From positions 1,364,001-1,428,000 of the forward strand of contig CP021237.1 in NCBI GenBank assembly GCA_002151545.1: DNA of 64,000 nucleotides, written 5' to 3'. Below are positions 35,342 to 49,500 of this stretch, in pieces. The notes beneath the pieces were generated by a model. It made no database searches. It saw nothing but the letters and a program-made list of their open reading frames with translations, and was not told the origin of the DNA. This stretch comes from Sphingobacteriaceae bacterium GW460-11-11-14-LB5. Its GTDB lineage: Bacteria > Bacteroidota > Bacteroidia > Sphingobacteriales > Sphingobacteriaceae. Position 1 is the first letter of the stretch. Every line of letters starts with the position of its first letter. The translations under genes were made by a program, and so were the position numbers.

Positions 35342-37636
35342 ATGACGATTTACATCATGGCTAAAAAATCAATAGCCTTCATCTTATTAAGTTTTGTTTC
35401 TTTTCAGGTACTGGCGCAGCAAGCGGGTTTACAACCTTACGCACCAAGTGCTGCCGAAGTGGCAAATGCTTACCGGTTATCTGTTAAACTAGATACGGCA
35501 CTACGCAATATTCCTACCAACAATGATCTTATTCCTTTTTGGAAAAAAGATGGAAGCGCATTTTGGTATAAAAAGAATCTTCAGAACAGAACCTGGGAAT
35601 ATTATGATGTAGATGCGGCAACTGGCAAACGTAAACTTGCATTTGATCATGATAAACTTGCGGAGCACATCGAAAAGATCACCGGTAAAAAACAGAACCC
35701 GCTAAAACTTCAGTTAACGGAGCTTTATTTCGCCGATCAGGGCAATACGGCAAAATTAAAAATACAACAGAAATGGTATCAGTTAAACCTGAGCGACTAT
35801 AGTTTAACCCATACAAACGATAGCAGTATTTATCGTTACAATGCCAAAAGACCATTACAGCAGCGGAGATCACGCTGGCAACGAAACCGCGAATCGAGAA
35901 AATCGCCAGATGGCAAAAACGAAATCCTGATCCGTGGAGGCAACTTGTTTGTAATTGATTTAGCAACCAAAGCAGAAACCCAGCTCAGTACCGATGGTAA
36001 CGCCGAAAAACCTTATGGTGAATTTGCATGGTCGCCGGATGGAAAAAATATCGTCGCCTACAAAATCGATCCGAAAGAAATTAAAAAAGTACATTATGTA
36101 TTAAGTTCGGTTCCCGGTACTACGCGTGGCGAACTAAAATCAAGAGAATATGCGCAACCCGGTGATGACTTTACAGCTTATCAACCCTATGTTTTTAATG
36201 TAGCGGCTAAAACGGCGATTAAGGTAGATGCCGATCCGGTAGATTTCTTTGGTGCACCAGAACTGCATTGGCGCGATAATAACAGCCGCTATTATACCTA
36301 TGAGAAAGTAGACCGCGGCCATCAACGTTTCAGGGTAATTGAAGTGGATGTTTTAACCGGAAAAACTAAAAATATTATCGACGAGAAAACCAAAACCTTC
36401 ATTTATGAAAATCGCATCTATACAAGGTACTTGCCTAAAACAAATGAAATATTATGGACAAGCGAACAGGATGGGTGGCAACATCTTTATCTGGTAAATG
36501 CCTTAACCGGAAAGCAAAGCTTAATTACCAAAGGAAATTATGTAGTTAAGGATATTGATAGTGTAGATATCGTAAAACGCCAGGTTTGGTTCAGGGCAAA
36601 TGGAATGCATGCCGGCGAGGATCCTTATTTTATCCATTACTACAGAATCGGATTTGATGGAAAAGGACTAATCAACCTCACGCCCGAAAAAGGTAACCAT
36701 AACCTCAGCTTTTCACCTGATCGTAAATATTACATCGATACCTATTCACAGGTAAATGTACCACCGGTTAGCGAGTTAAGGTTAACGGCAAATACTAAAA
36801 AAATAAGCGAAATAGAACATGGGCAAAAAGATGCTTATTTGGCTACCGGAGTTAAACTGCCTGAAGTGTTTGTGGCCAAAGGAAGAGATGGTGTAACCGA
36901 TATTTGGGGCATTGTTTGCTTTCCTTCAAAAATGGATCCGAACAAAACTTATCCTGTAATCGAGAATATTTATGCAGGTCCGCATGATAGTTTTGTGCCT
37001 AAAAGTTTCCTGCCAGCCAGTGAAATGCAAAGCATTGCCGAATTAGGCTTTATTGTGGTCCAAATTGATGGAATGGGAACGGCCAACAGGTCTAAAGCTT
37101 TTCATGATGTATGCTGGAAAAATATAGCCGATGCTGGTTTCCCCGACAGGATATTGTGGATGAAAGCGATGGCAGTTAAATATCCAAATGCCGATATTAC
37201 CAGAGTGGGCATTTACGGTACTTCGGCAGGCGGACAAAGCTCAACTGGTGCATTGTTATTTCATCCCGAATTTTACAAGGCCGCGGTTTCTGCTTGTGGC
37301 TGTCACGATAACCGCATCGACAAACAATGGTGGAACGAACAATGGATGGGCTATCCGGTAGGACCGCACTATGGCGAACAATCTAACATCACAAATGCCG
37401 CTAAATTACAGGGTAACCTGTTTTTAATTGTTGGCGAAGCGGATGAAAATGTACCACCTGAATCTACCTATCGACTGGCTGATGCACTGATCAAAGCCAA
37501 TAAAGATTTCGATATTTTAAGCATTCCGGGTATGGGGCATAGTGATGGCGGTATTTACGGACGCAGGCGTAAACGCGATTTCTTTGTAAAACATTTACTT
37601 AATGCCGAACCACCAAATCCGAATCTTTCAAAATAA
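35342..37636 (+). CDS. S9 family peptidase (dipeptidyl peptidase IV type)
   Basis: This 764-residue exported serine peptidase has an N-terminal signal peptide (ATG at 35357 is an alternative start), a beta-propeller DPP-IV N domain (about 90-500, with FAWSPDGKNIVAYKID), and an alpha/beta hydrolase domain. The triad is visible: S628 in YGTSAGGQSS, Asp in EADENVPPES near 700 and His in GMGHSDGG near 732. DPP-IV enzymes release Xaa-Pro (or Xaa-Ala) dipeptides. It lies 76 bp after the permease gene. With the two Xaa-Pro aminopeptidases it gives the organism several proline-directed activities. Confidence 0.9.
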   Translation: MTIYIMAKKSIAFILLSFVSFQVLAQQAGLQPYAPSAAEVANAYRLSVKLDTALRNIPTNNDLIPFWKKDGSAFWYKKNLQNRTWEYYDVDAATGKRKLAFDHDKLAEHIEKITGKKQNPLKLQLTELYFADQGNTAKLKIQQKWYQLNLSDYSLTHTNDSSIYRYNAKRPLQQRRSRWQRNRESRKSPDGKNEILIRGGNLFVIDLATKAETQLSTDGNAEKPYGEFAWSPDGKNIVAYKIDPKEIKKVHYVLSSVPGTTRGELKSREYAQPGDDFTAYQPYVFNVAAKTAIKVDADPVDFFGAPELHWRDNNSRYYTYEKVDRGHQRFRVIEVDVLTGKTKNIIDEKTKTFIYENRIYTRYLPKTNEILWTSEQDGWQHLYLVNALTGKQSLITKGNYVVKDIDSVDIVKRQVWFRANGMHAGEDPYFIHYYRIGFDGKGLINLTPEKGNHNLSFSPDRKYYIDTYSQVNVPPVSELRLTANTKKISEIEHGQKDAYLATGVKLPEVFVAKGRDGVTDIWGIVCFPSKMDPNKTYPVIENIYAGPHDSFVPKSFLPASEMQSIAELGFIVVQIDGMGTANRSKAFHDVCWKNIADAGFPDRILWMKAMAVKYPNADITRVGIYGTSAGGQSSTGALLFHPEFYKAAVSACGCHDNRIDKQWWNEQWMGYPVGPHYGEQSNITNAAKLQGNLFLIVGEADENVPPESTYRLADALIKANKDFDILSIPGMGHSDGGIYGRRRKRDFFVKHLLNAEPPNPNLSK

Positions 37637-37642
37637 GTTGGT

Positions 37643-37790
37643 TTATTGGTCATTAGTTTATTGGTCATTGGTCATTGGTCATTAGTTTATTGGTCATTAG
37701 TTTTATTGGTCATTGGTTATTAGTTCAATAGTCATTGGTCATTAGTTTATTGGTCATTGATTATTGGTACTTGGTCCTTAGTTTATTGTT
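37643..37790. repeat. Degenerate tandem repeat
   Basis: Imperfect short repeats built from TTATTGGTCATTAG and ATTGGTCATTGG units run for about 150 bp right after the DPP-IV gene. No coding potential or stem-loop is apparent. Confidence 0.85.
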
Positions 37791-37860
37791 CATTCAATAA
37801 CGCTGTCATTCTGTTAAAATAAATTGTTACTTTGGTACATTGCATTAAATCATCCTTTTC

Positions 37861-38649
37861 ATGTTACCAAAAATTAAAATATCCTGTCTGTTTTTACTCG
37901 TGCTATTATTTAGCGCATTTACTGTTCATGCATCGAAGATAGATTACTATCAGATCAAAATTTATCATTTGAAAACCGATGCTCAGGAAAAAACAGTAGA
38001 TGATTATTTGCAGAAAGCCTATTTACCGGCACTGCACCGCTGTGGAATTGCAAAAGTGGGCGTATTTAAACCCATTTTGAATGATCAGGCTGCGGTTACA
38101 GAAAAACTTATTTATGTGTTTATCCCTTTAAAATCATTCAATGGCATGTTGGAGCTGGATAAAGAATTAGCAAAAGACGAACAATATGCCGCTGACGGTA
38201 AAAGCTACCTGGAAGCGAATTATACCGAAGCACCTTACGAACGGTTAGAATCTATTGTATTAAAGGCTTTTGAAGATGCCCCGCATTTTATGCTGCCTAA
38301 TTTAAAATCACCGATGAAAGAGCGGGTTTATGAATTGAGAAGTTATGAGTCGCCTACCGAGCAGTATTTTAAGAATAAAGTTCAGATGTTTAATAAAGGC
38401 GACGAAATTGGGTTATTTAAAAGGCTGAATTTTAATGCCGTATTTTATGGAGAAGTAATTGCCGGTAGCCATATGCCTAACCTCATGTATTTAACCACTT
38501 TCGAAAATAAAGCAGATAGAGATGCTCACTGGAAGGCATTCTCTGCAGATGATTATTGGAAGAAACTTTCGGCAATGCCAGAATATCAGCATAATGTTTC
38601 TAAAAACGACACTAAGTTTGTGTACCCCACAGACTATTCTGATTTTTAA
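37861..38649 (+). CDS. Secreted NIPSNAP-family protein
   Basis: This 262-residue protein has a signal peptide (about 1-24) and two ferredoxin-like alpha/beta modules of the NIPSNAP family: YYQIKIYHLKTDAQEKTVD then YLQKAYLPALHRCGIAKVGVF, and VYELRSYESPTEQYFKNKV followed by MPNLMYLTTFENKADRDAHW. NIPSNAP proteins are widespread dimeric alpha/beta-barrel proteins, and the bacterial exported ones have no assigned reaction. It stands alone between two repeat regions. Confidence 0.85.
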   Translation: MLPKIKISCLFLLVLLFSAFTVHASKIDYYQIKIYHLKTDAQEKTVDDYLQKAYLPALHRCGIAKVGVFKPILNDQAAVTEKLIYVFIPLKSFNGMLELDKELAKDEQYAADGKSYLEANYTEAPYERLESIVLKAFEDAPHFMLPNLKSPMKERVYELRSYESPTEQYFKNKVQMFNKGDEIGLFKRLNFNAVFYGEVIAGSHMPNLMYLTTFENKADRDAHWKAFSADDYWKKLSAMPEYQHNVSKNDTKFVYPTDYSDF

Positions 38650-38656
38650 GAAAGAT

Positions 38657-39270
38657 AATAATCCCGGCCATAAAGATTCTGAAATAAATTCAGAATGACG
38701 TATTTCTTTTGACTTATACTTAAAAAACTTAATGTCCTTAACTCCTTAATGGTGAAAAGTTAGCGGTGAAAGAAGCTAGAAGCAAAAAACTAATCTAAAC
38801 GCTCTGGAAATCTATGTTTTCATAGTGAAAAATAATCCCGGCCATAAAGATTCTGAAATGAATTCAGAATGACGTATTTCTTTTGACTTATATTTAAAAA
38901 ACTTAATGTCCTTAACTCCTTAATGGTGAAAAGTTAGCGATTGAAAAACTAAAGCTCAAAGAAAAAAAGCAAATTAAAATCCGTGTTTCTATGGCAAAAA
39001 ATAATCCCGGCCAGGAAGATTCTGAAATGAATTCAGAATGAGGTATTTCTTTTGACTTATACTTAAAAAACTTAATGTCCTTAATTGCTTAATGGTGAAA
39101 AGTTAACGGTTGAAAAACTAAAGCTCAGCGTAAAAAGACAAATGAAAATCTGTGTTTCTGTGGCAAAAAATAATCCCGGTCATAAAGATTCTGAAATGAA
39201 TTCAGAATGACGTATTTCTTTTGACTTATACTTAAAAAACTTAATGTCCTTAACTCCTTAATGGTGAAAA
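38657..39270. repeat. Four-copy tandem array of a 170-bp unit
   Basis: Four units start near 38657, 38830, 38999 and 39169 (spacings 173, 169 and 170 bp). Each carries ATCCCGGCCA or a close variant, the hairpin ATTCTGAA / TTCAGAAT with a short loop, and a shared tail ending CTTAATGGTGAAAAG. The units differ at scattered positions. A further fragment of the tail (CTTAATGTCCTTAACTCC) occurs at about 42189. No frame is conserved. Confidence 0.9.
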
Positions 39271-39296
39271 GGAGCGAGTATCCCTCATTTAGCTAT

Positions 39297-39695
39297 TCAC
39301 GAAAGCATTTCTTTGTTTTTATCTTCAGTCTGGATCAGCTGATTCACGGTATCTTCAAATTTTTTAAAATCGAGGGGTTTAAGCAAAAAATAGTTGCCTT
39401 TATCGAAGGCGTCAATGGCCTTATTGCCATGGGCACTTACAAAAACGACAAATTTCACGCTGTTTCGAAGCATTCTGGCTACGTCAATTCCCGATATTTC
39501 CATTTGGATATCCAAAAAAAGGAAATCAATTTTTCCGTAAGTCCAAAAGGCGGCCATAGCCTCTACTGGATCCATAAAACTTCCTTTAAGTTGGAGTTTG
39601 TCTATTTTGGAAACAAAATGCTCAAGTACTTTTACACTCATTTGGCTGTCATCTATAATTACACAGCTATAGGATTGGGATGTTGGGGAATTCAT
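39297..39695 (-). CDS. Stand-alone response regulator receiver domain
   Basis: This 132-residue protein consists of one receiver domain: acidic pair D15-D16, phosphoacceptor D62 in LFLDIQMEISGIDVAR, S87 in FVSAHG and K106 in FLLKPLD. It resembles the receiver half of LytTR regulators but ends right after the last helix (KNKEMLS), with no DNA-binding domain, and no LytTR sequence is found downstream. It could act through protein contacts or as a phosphate sink. No kinase is adjacent. Confidence 0.88.
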   Translation of the reverse strand: MNSPTSQSYSCVIIDDSQMSVKVLEHFVSKIDKLQLKGSFMDPVEAMAAFWTYGKIDFLFLDIQMEISGIDVARMLRNSVKFVVFVSAHGNKAIDAFDKGNYFLLKPLDFKKFEDTVNQLIQTEDKNKEMLS

Positions 39696-40094
39696 TATTC
39701 TGGGATTTTATAAACACTTACAAAATGCTTGCCATTCGATTTTTTTTAAAAGTTTATAATACAAAGATGCTGCATTAAAATCTAATTAATCAATGTTTTA
39801 CATTCAAATAGTGTTAAAAAACAGGCTCTTTATGTGTTTTGTATTTTTTTTGATAATATACGTCATAACCATTCTTCAGTCGTGTTTATAGCGGTTTGTT
39901 GAAGTTTTTTATAAATGCTCGTTTATGATTTTCGCCATACTAAACTCCTAACAAAAAACTTTTTTGGTGCTTTTAATTTATTTAAATATTATACCCTATA
40001 GCGCAGGACAGTTAATCTGATAAGCCAATTATCTTTGTAAAGCAATAATTGCTGGACCTATAATTATTTCGCTAACCAAATAAAATTTCTGATC
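39696..40094. other. Intergenic region between divergent receiver and GH28 genes
   Basis: About 400 bp of AT-rich sequence with no gene, repeat or RNA that I can recognise. It should hold the promoters of the receiver gene and the GH28 gene. Confidence 0.5.
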
Positions 40095-41639
40095 ATGATG
40101 GTATCGATACTTATCCATAAAATAAGCAAAATTTTGCTGTTATTTCTGCTTGTTTTTCTATCATTTAGCGTTGCAGCAACGACCACAAATCAGTTTAACC
40201 TTTTAGCTGCTCCAGGTACCTTATCAGAAAATACCGTGGCCTTATTGTGGGATAAACAATATGGTTCAACGCCTATTATTTATCAGATCTCTTTAAATGG
40301 TAAAATACATGGTGATACACGAAAAACCAATTATAGCTTAGAAAATTTGATGCCGGATACCTGGTATACGGTAAGTGTAAGTATAAAAGGAAATAAAGCG
40401 ACTGGCTTAAATAGTATCCGTTTTAAAACAAGGGCGAAGGGGAAAATATACAATGTTTTAGCTTTCGGAGCGAAAGGAGACGGCATAACCATTAATACAA
40501 AAGCCATTCAAACAGCGATTGATGCCTGTAGCACTGGCGGCACGGTTTATATCCCCAAAGGAACTTTCGTTTCGGGTGCTTTATATTTAAAAAGTAATAT
40601 GACCCTACAAATAGAAGAGGGTGGTGTGTTAAAAGGATCAACTGTAGTAGAAGATTATTTACCCATGATTTTAAACCGTTTTGAAGGCTGGGAGCTGAAA
40701 ACATATGCAAGTTTACTCAACGCAGGTACGCTTAACCGTAACGGAACTTATAATGTAAAGAATGTAAGAATTACTGGTAAAGGCACCATTAGTGGCGGAG
40801 GGAAAAAACTTGGCGATGCGATGATCAAAGCCAGTGGAATAAGAAGTAGGGGACGTTTAATCTGCTTAATGAACTGTCAGGACGTAAGTTTGTCTGATTT
40901 AACCATTACTGAACCTCCATGCTGGACCATTCATTATATTTATAGTAACAATATAACCTGTCAAAATTTAAATATCATAACGGTAAACATCCGCAATGGA
41001 GATGGTATCGATCCTGATTCTTCTACCGATGCTTATATTTTTAATTGTACTTTCGATACTGGCGACGATTGCATTGCCATTAAATCGGGTAAAAATCCAG
41101 AAGGCTTTTTTGTAGCCAAACCAACCAAAAATGTACGGATAACAGATTGTGACTTTAAACGCGGTCATGGTATTTCAATTGGCAGCGAAATGTCTGGCGG
41201 AGTTAGCGACGTTTTGGTGCAAGATTGCAAAGCCGGGAAACTATTGCATGGTATGCAGATAAAAGGAACAAAAGATAGGGGTGGTTATGTGAAAAATGTA
41301 ACGGTAACCGATTGCCAACTGCTGCAAATTACCATATTTTCTGCCGTTAATTACAACAACGACGGCGAGGCCGCACCACAAATACCAACTTTCGAAAATT
41401 TTGTATTCAAGAATATCGATATGTCTATGGCATCAAATGCCGATGCAGCCATTAATATCAATGGCTTTAAAGATCCAGCTCACCGCTTAAAAAATGTAAC
41501 CTTTACAAACATTACACTGCCAGAGCAGTCGAAGATTATAATAAACGATGCTGAGAAGATAAAATTTACTACTGTACAATCATTAACAGGTACCAAGCCG
41601 CAGTATATGGTAAACAATAGTTCGGAAGTATTACATTAG
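40095..41639 (+). CDS. Secreted GH28 glycoside hydrolase with N-terminal FN3 domain
   Basis: This 514-residue protein has a signal peptide (about 1-25), a fibronectin type III domain (about 32-118) and a right-handed beta-helix of family GH28. Catalytic motifs are present: NGDGIDPDSS (D303, D306), GDDC (D324, D325), RGHGISIGSE (H358) and MQIKG (K390). The family hydrolyses galacturonan or rhamnogalacturonan, in pectin. The exact linkage cannot be told. It is monocistronic, convergent with the WapI-like gene, and may belong to the wider glycan-use region. Confidence 0.88.
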   Translation: MMVSILIHKISKILLLFLLVFLSFSVAATTTNQFNLLAAPGTLSENTVALLWDKQYGSTPIIYQISLNGKIHGDTRKTNYSLENLMPDTWYTVSVSIKGNKATGLNSIRFKTRAKGKIYNVLAFGAKGDGITINTKAIQTAIDACSTGGTVYIPKGTFVSGALYLKSNMTLQIEEGGVLKGSTVVEDYLPMILNRFEGWELKTYASLLNAGTLNRNGTYNVKNVRITGKGTISGGGKKLGDAMIKASGIRSRGRLICLMNCQDVSLSDLTITEPPCWTIHYIYSNNITCQNLNIITVNIRNGDGIDPDSSTDAYIFNCTFDTGDDCIAIKSGKNPEGFFVAKPTKNVRITDCDFKRGHGISIGSEMSGGVSDVLVQDCKAGKLLHGMQIKGTKDRGGYVKNVTVTDCQLLQITIFSAVNYNNDGEAAPQIPTFENFVFKNIDMSMASNADAAININGFKDPAHRLKNVTFTNITLPEQSKIIINDAEKIKFTTVQSLTGTKPQYMVNNSSEVLH

Positions 41640-41654
41640 TTAATGGTTATTCTA

Positions 41655-42095
41655 TTAATCTGTTCTGCCGTAAAGTGTAGCAATACCTTCTTCCGTTATC
41701 GCGAGTTTTAAGAGTTCCTTTTGAAAAACATCTATAGCGTGTGGTTCTACTATGATTTCTAACTTTAATTTATCTTTTTCATCATCCCTATACTCTGTAG
41801 CAACATTTTCTTCTAAATTGATAAGTACACTGATATGACCTGAATGATTAATCGGCGATAATTTCATTCCAAAATACGCGTAACCATCTTTTTTACCAGC
41901 TTCGTAGATCAAATCTTTTTCTGCTTTATAATTTAACAATAACCTTGCAAAATTGGCAAGGTTATCACTTGTTTCATAAACATCGGTCGTTCCTAAATAT
42001 CGTCCATTAGTTGCTTGTACATTTATCTCAAACATGTGGTCATCTTTCCAAATAACCTTTATTGCTAAATACGATGGTGTAATTTGTAAGTGCAT
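41655..42095 (-). CDS. WapI-like immunity protein homologue (tentative)
   Basis: This 146-residue cytosolic protein shows the pattern of WapI-family immunity proteins: an early beta-hairpin, then NGRYLGTTDVYETSDNL, FARLL, a central HSGHISVLINLEEN strand pair, and a C-terminal PHAIDVFQKELLKLA helix. WapI neutralises a contact-dependent nuclease toxin in Bacillus; distant homologues are scattered as orphans. No toxin gene is adjacent. The family call rests on pattern memory and could be wrong. Confidence 0.4.
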   Translation of the reverse strand: MHLQITPSYLAIKVIWKDDHMFEINVQATNGRYLGTTDVYETSDNLANFARLLLNYKAEKDLIYEAGKKDGYAYFGMKLSPINHSGHISVLINLEENVATEYRDDEKDKLKLEIIVEPHAIDVFQKELLKLAITEEGIATLYGRTD

Positions 42096-42395
42096 TCTAT
42101 TAATTTATAAAAATAAAATCTAAGCTAATGCAATTTCATTTAAATACATATAAAGGCACACTGATCATATTTGATTGGGTATTATAGCTTAATGTCCTTA
42201 ACTCCTTAATGATAGAAACTAATTCTTTATGTTATCGTATTTTCTGTCGTAAAAAATTAGATAGGCAAACGATTGCGCGGTTTTTGTCCTCAAAAACACG
42301 CTATTTCCTTTAATGTGTTTGTTAACTTTATCCCTCAGCAACTAAGTCTATTTAGCTTGTTCAACATATAAACACATAACCAAATCAAACTTTTA
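42096..42395. other. Promoter region of the GH31 gene
   Basis: About 300 bp with no gene. It holds a short leftover of the 170-bp repeat tail near 42189-42212. The remainder is AT-rich and precedes the GH31 start codon. Confidence 0.5.
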
Positions 42396-46335
<3,940 letters not shown>

Positions 46336-46345
46336 GATTAGTGCG

Positions 46346-46378
46346 AAGAGGTCGGTTTTTAATCGGCCTCTTTTTTTT
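46346..46378 (+). terminator. Terminator of the GH31 gene
   Basis: The stem GAGGTCG (46348-46354) pairs with CGGCCTC (46364-46370), with one G-T wobble, flanked by AA and a run of eight T. It lies just past the TTAG tract. Confidence 0.88.
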
Positions 46379-46504
46379 GTCGCAAATTTGGATACAAGAA
46401 AAGATTAGGTAATAAGTTAGCAAATTGTATATTTACAAGTCATCCATTTCCAAAGAGGCAAGGGTCTAGCTAAGGCACGCTCCATCAAATTTTGTTGTTT
46501 AACT

Positions 46505-49500
46505 ATGAGGTTAATTCGTCTGACTTGTTTTATTTTGCATTTTTTTTTGCTCTTTACCCATGTTAAAGCGCAAGAGTTGCGTACAAACAATCAACCTGTA
46601 CTAACCGGCCACTATGTTATCAAAACATATGGTATAAATGAAGGGCTTCCATCAAAAAGTACAACGGCTGCTTTAAAAGATAAAAGAGGATTTATATGGG
46701 TAGGAACCGAAAACGGCCTGTGTAAATTTGATGGTTACGCTTTTAAAATCTACGTCAATATTACCGGCGATACCACTTCACTAACCAATAACTATATCAA
46801 TGCGGTGGTAGAAGATAAAAATGGTGTTTTTTGGGTTGGTACGATGAATGGTTTAAATAAATTTGATCCTGTAACCGAAAAATTTGAACGTTTTTATCAT
46901 AAAGAAAACAACAGAACATCACTAAGCAATAATAAAATATGGTCGTTACTCATCGACAGAACAAATAAGCTCTGGGTAGGTACCGATGATGGCTTTAACC
47001 TTTTTAACAAAAATTCAAACGCTTTCACCGTTTATCAGCCGGATTTTAAGGATCCGGATGCCATTAAAGGGAAGTCGGTTAATGCCATTGCAGAAGACAA
47101 AGCGGGTAACCTATGGTTAGGCAATTGGAGCAAAGGATTAAATAAATTCGATAAAAAAACCAAAAGCTTTAAAAATTACACACAGAAGGAAGTAGCAGGC
47201 GAAAAAAATCCAAACGATATCTGGACACTCTGTTTGGATGCGGATGGTATGATATGGATTGGTAGCTATTGGAAAGGCGATCTGTTTCGATTTGATCCAA
47301 AAAGTGAATCCTTTACTACCTATGCCAGTAAAGGAACAGGTAATGCATCAATATTTAGTGTTTTAAATTTAGGTACCGAAAAGTTACTGGTAGGTGGAAG
47401 CGCAGGTGTATTCTGGGTGAATACCAAACTAAATAAATGGGAGAAAATAGAAGAACTGGAGTTTTTTGCCAATGGCGGTTTATATCGTGATAAATCAGGA
47501 ATGATATGGATTTGTGGTAAAAACGGCTTCAGCAAAATAGACTTTAACCAATATAAATTTAATTTCATTTCCCTTCCTTTTGGACAGGCAGAAATCAAAT
47601 CCATCATTAGTTATGGAAAGGATTTTTGGGTAGGCACAAATAAAGGCTTATTTAAATATAATCCCGATAATCATGCTGTAAGTAAACTGCAGCATACCGG
47701 TAATCCGAATAGTTTATCCAGCTCTGAAATTATTAACCTGTCAACCGATTTAAAAAACAGGCTTTGGGTAATGGGCGAGAATGGTTTCGATCGTTACGAC
47801 GAGAAAGCGAATAAATTTATCCACCATCATCACCGTTCGGCATTGGGTAGTTTTTTTAATGAAGATGTTTTTAGGGATTTAATTGAGGTAAATGCAGACG
47901 AATATTATTTGGCTACCGATGCCGGTCTGAAAGTCTATAACGATAAAACCAACAGCTATACACATTACTTTAACGACCCTAAAAACCAGGCTTCATTGAG
48001 TAATAACCATTTGTACTGCCTTTTAAAAGATGCGCAGGGAAATGTCTGGATAGGAACATACGGAAGTGGGCTCAGCCGCTTTAACCCTAAAACCAGAAAG
48101 TTTAGCAATTACATGATCAATAATTCAAAAAGGGGTGGTATTAGCAATAACATTGTAAACAGCCTCTATCTGGATTCGCATCAGAATGTTTGGGTTTGCA
48201 CCCGCGATGGTCTGAATAAATATATAGCCAAAACAAACACTTTCGAAATATATTCAAAGCAGAATGGTTTTGCCAGCAATGTTTTTACCGATCTGGTGGA
48301 AGATAATAATGGCAGATTATGGGTCACAACCGAACAGGGGATTTCACTCTTTGATCCGGTAAGCAAAATGGTGAAAAATTACGACGAGAAAGACGGTGTT
48401 TATGCCAATGCCGCTATCTGTAAAAATGCAAAAGGAGAAATTTACCTGGCCGGAAGTAAAGGCATCGTTTATTTTAATCCGCAACTGCTTAAATATAATA
48501 AAACGGCGCCGGCTGTTTATTTTTCCGATTTTTCTATTTTCAATAAATTAATTCTGCCTGGTGATGATTCTCCATTAAAATTACCGGTGTATATGACCAG
48601 GGAGATTACTTTGCCCTACAGTCAGAGTGTGCTTTCTTTTGGTTTTGTTGCACTCAATTACACGCTTTCGGAAAAAAACAAGTATGCTTATTTTCTCGAA
48701 GGTTTCGATAAGAAATGGAATTATAGTGGCAGTGAACATAAAGTTACCTACACCAATTTAAATCCAGGTAAATATGTATTAAAGGTAAGGGCATCAAATA
48801 ATGATGGGATCTGGAATATGGAGGGCAATTCGATCGGGATTACCATTACGCCCCCATGGTATCGTACCTGGTGGGCTTTTTGTATTTATGGACTTACCTT
48901 TTTTGGGATGATTTATGCCTACCTTAAATACCGGGAACATCGGGCAAACCTCGAATTTCAGGTCAAACTGGCCCATGTTGAAAGTGAAAAAGAGAAAGAA
49001 CTAAGCGAGAAGAAACTTTCTTTTTTCACCAATGTATCGCACGAGTTCCGAACACCACTTACGCTAATTATCAATCCGGTTAAAGAACTTTTATACAAGA
49101 ACGATAAGAATGTTGATACCACTGATTTAAATATCGTTTACAGGAATGCAAAACGACTTTTAAGCTTAGTAGATCAATTGTTATTGTTCAGGAAAGCAGA
49201 TACTTATGGTGAAAAATTAAAAGTAGCGCCGGTAAACCTGGTGAGTTTGTGTAAGGAGGTTTTTTTATGCTTTGTGCACCAGGCCCGATCTAAGAATATC
49301 GTGCTGGATTTTATAGGTACCGATGAAGTAATTCCTTTTTATGCCGATAGGGAAAAAATAGAAATCGTGTTTTTTAACCTGCTTTCAAATGCGATCAAAT
49401 TTACACCTGAAGGTGGTACGGTTAAAATGATTGTAGGCAACCGCGGGGAAGATATACAGGTAGGTATTGAAGATACTGGTTGTGGCATTACCACCGTTGC

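Noticed and set aside
37643..39270. Tandem repeats considered as a CRISPR array
   Set aside because: Units are contiguous or 170 bp long without regular short repeats and unique spacers, and no cas gene is present.
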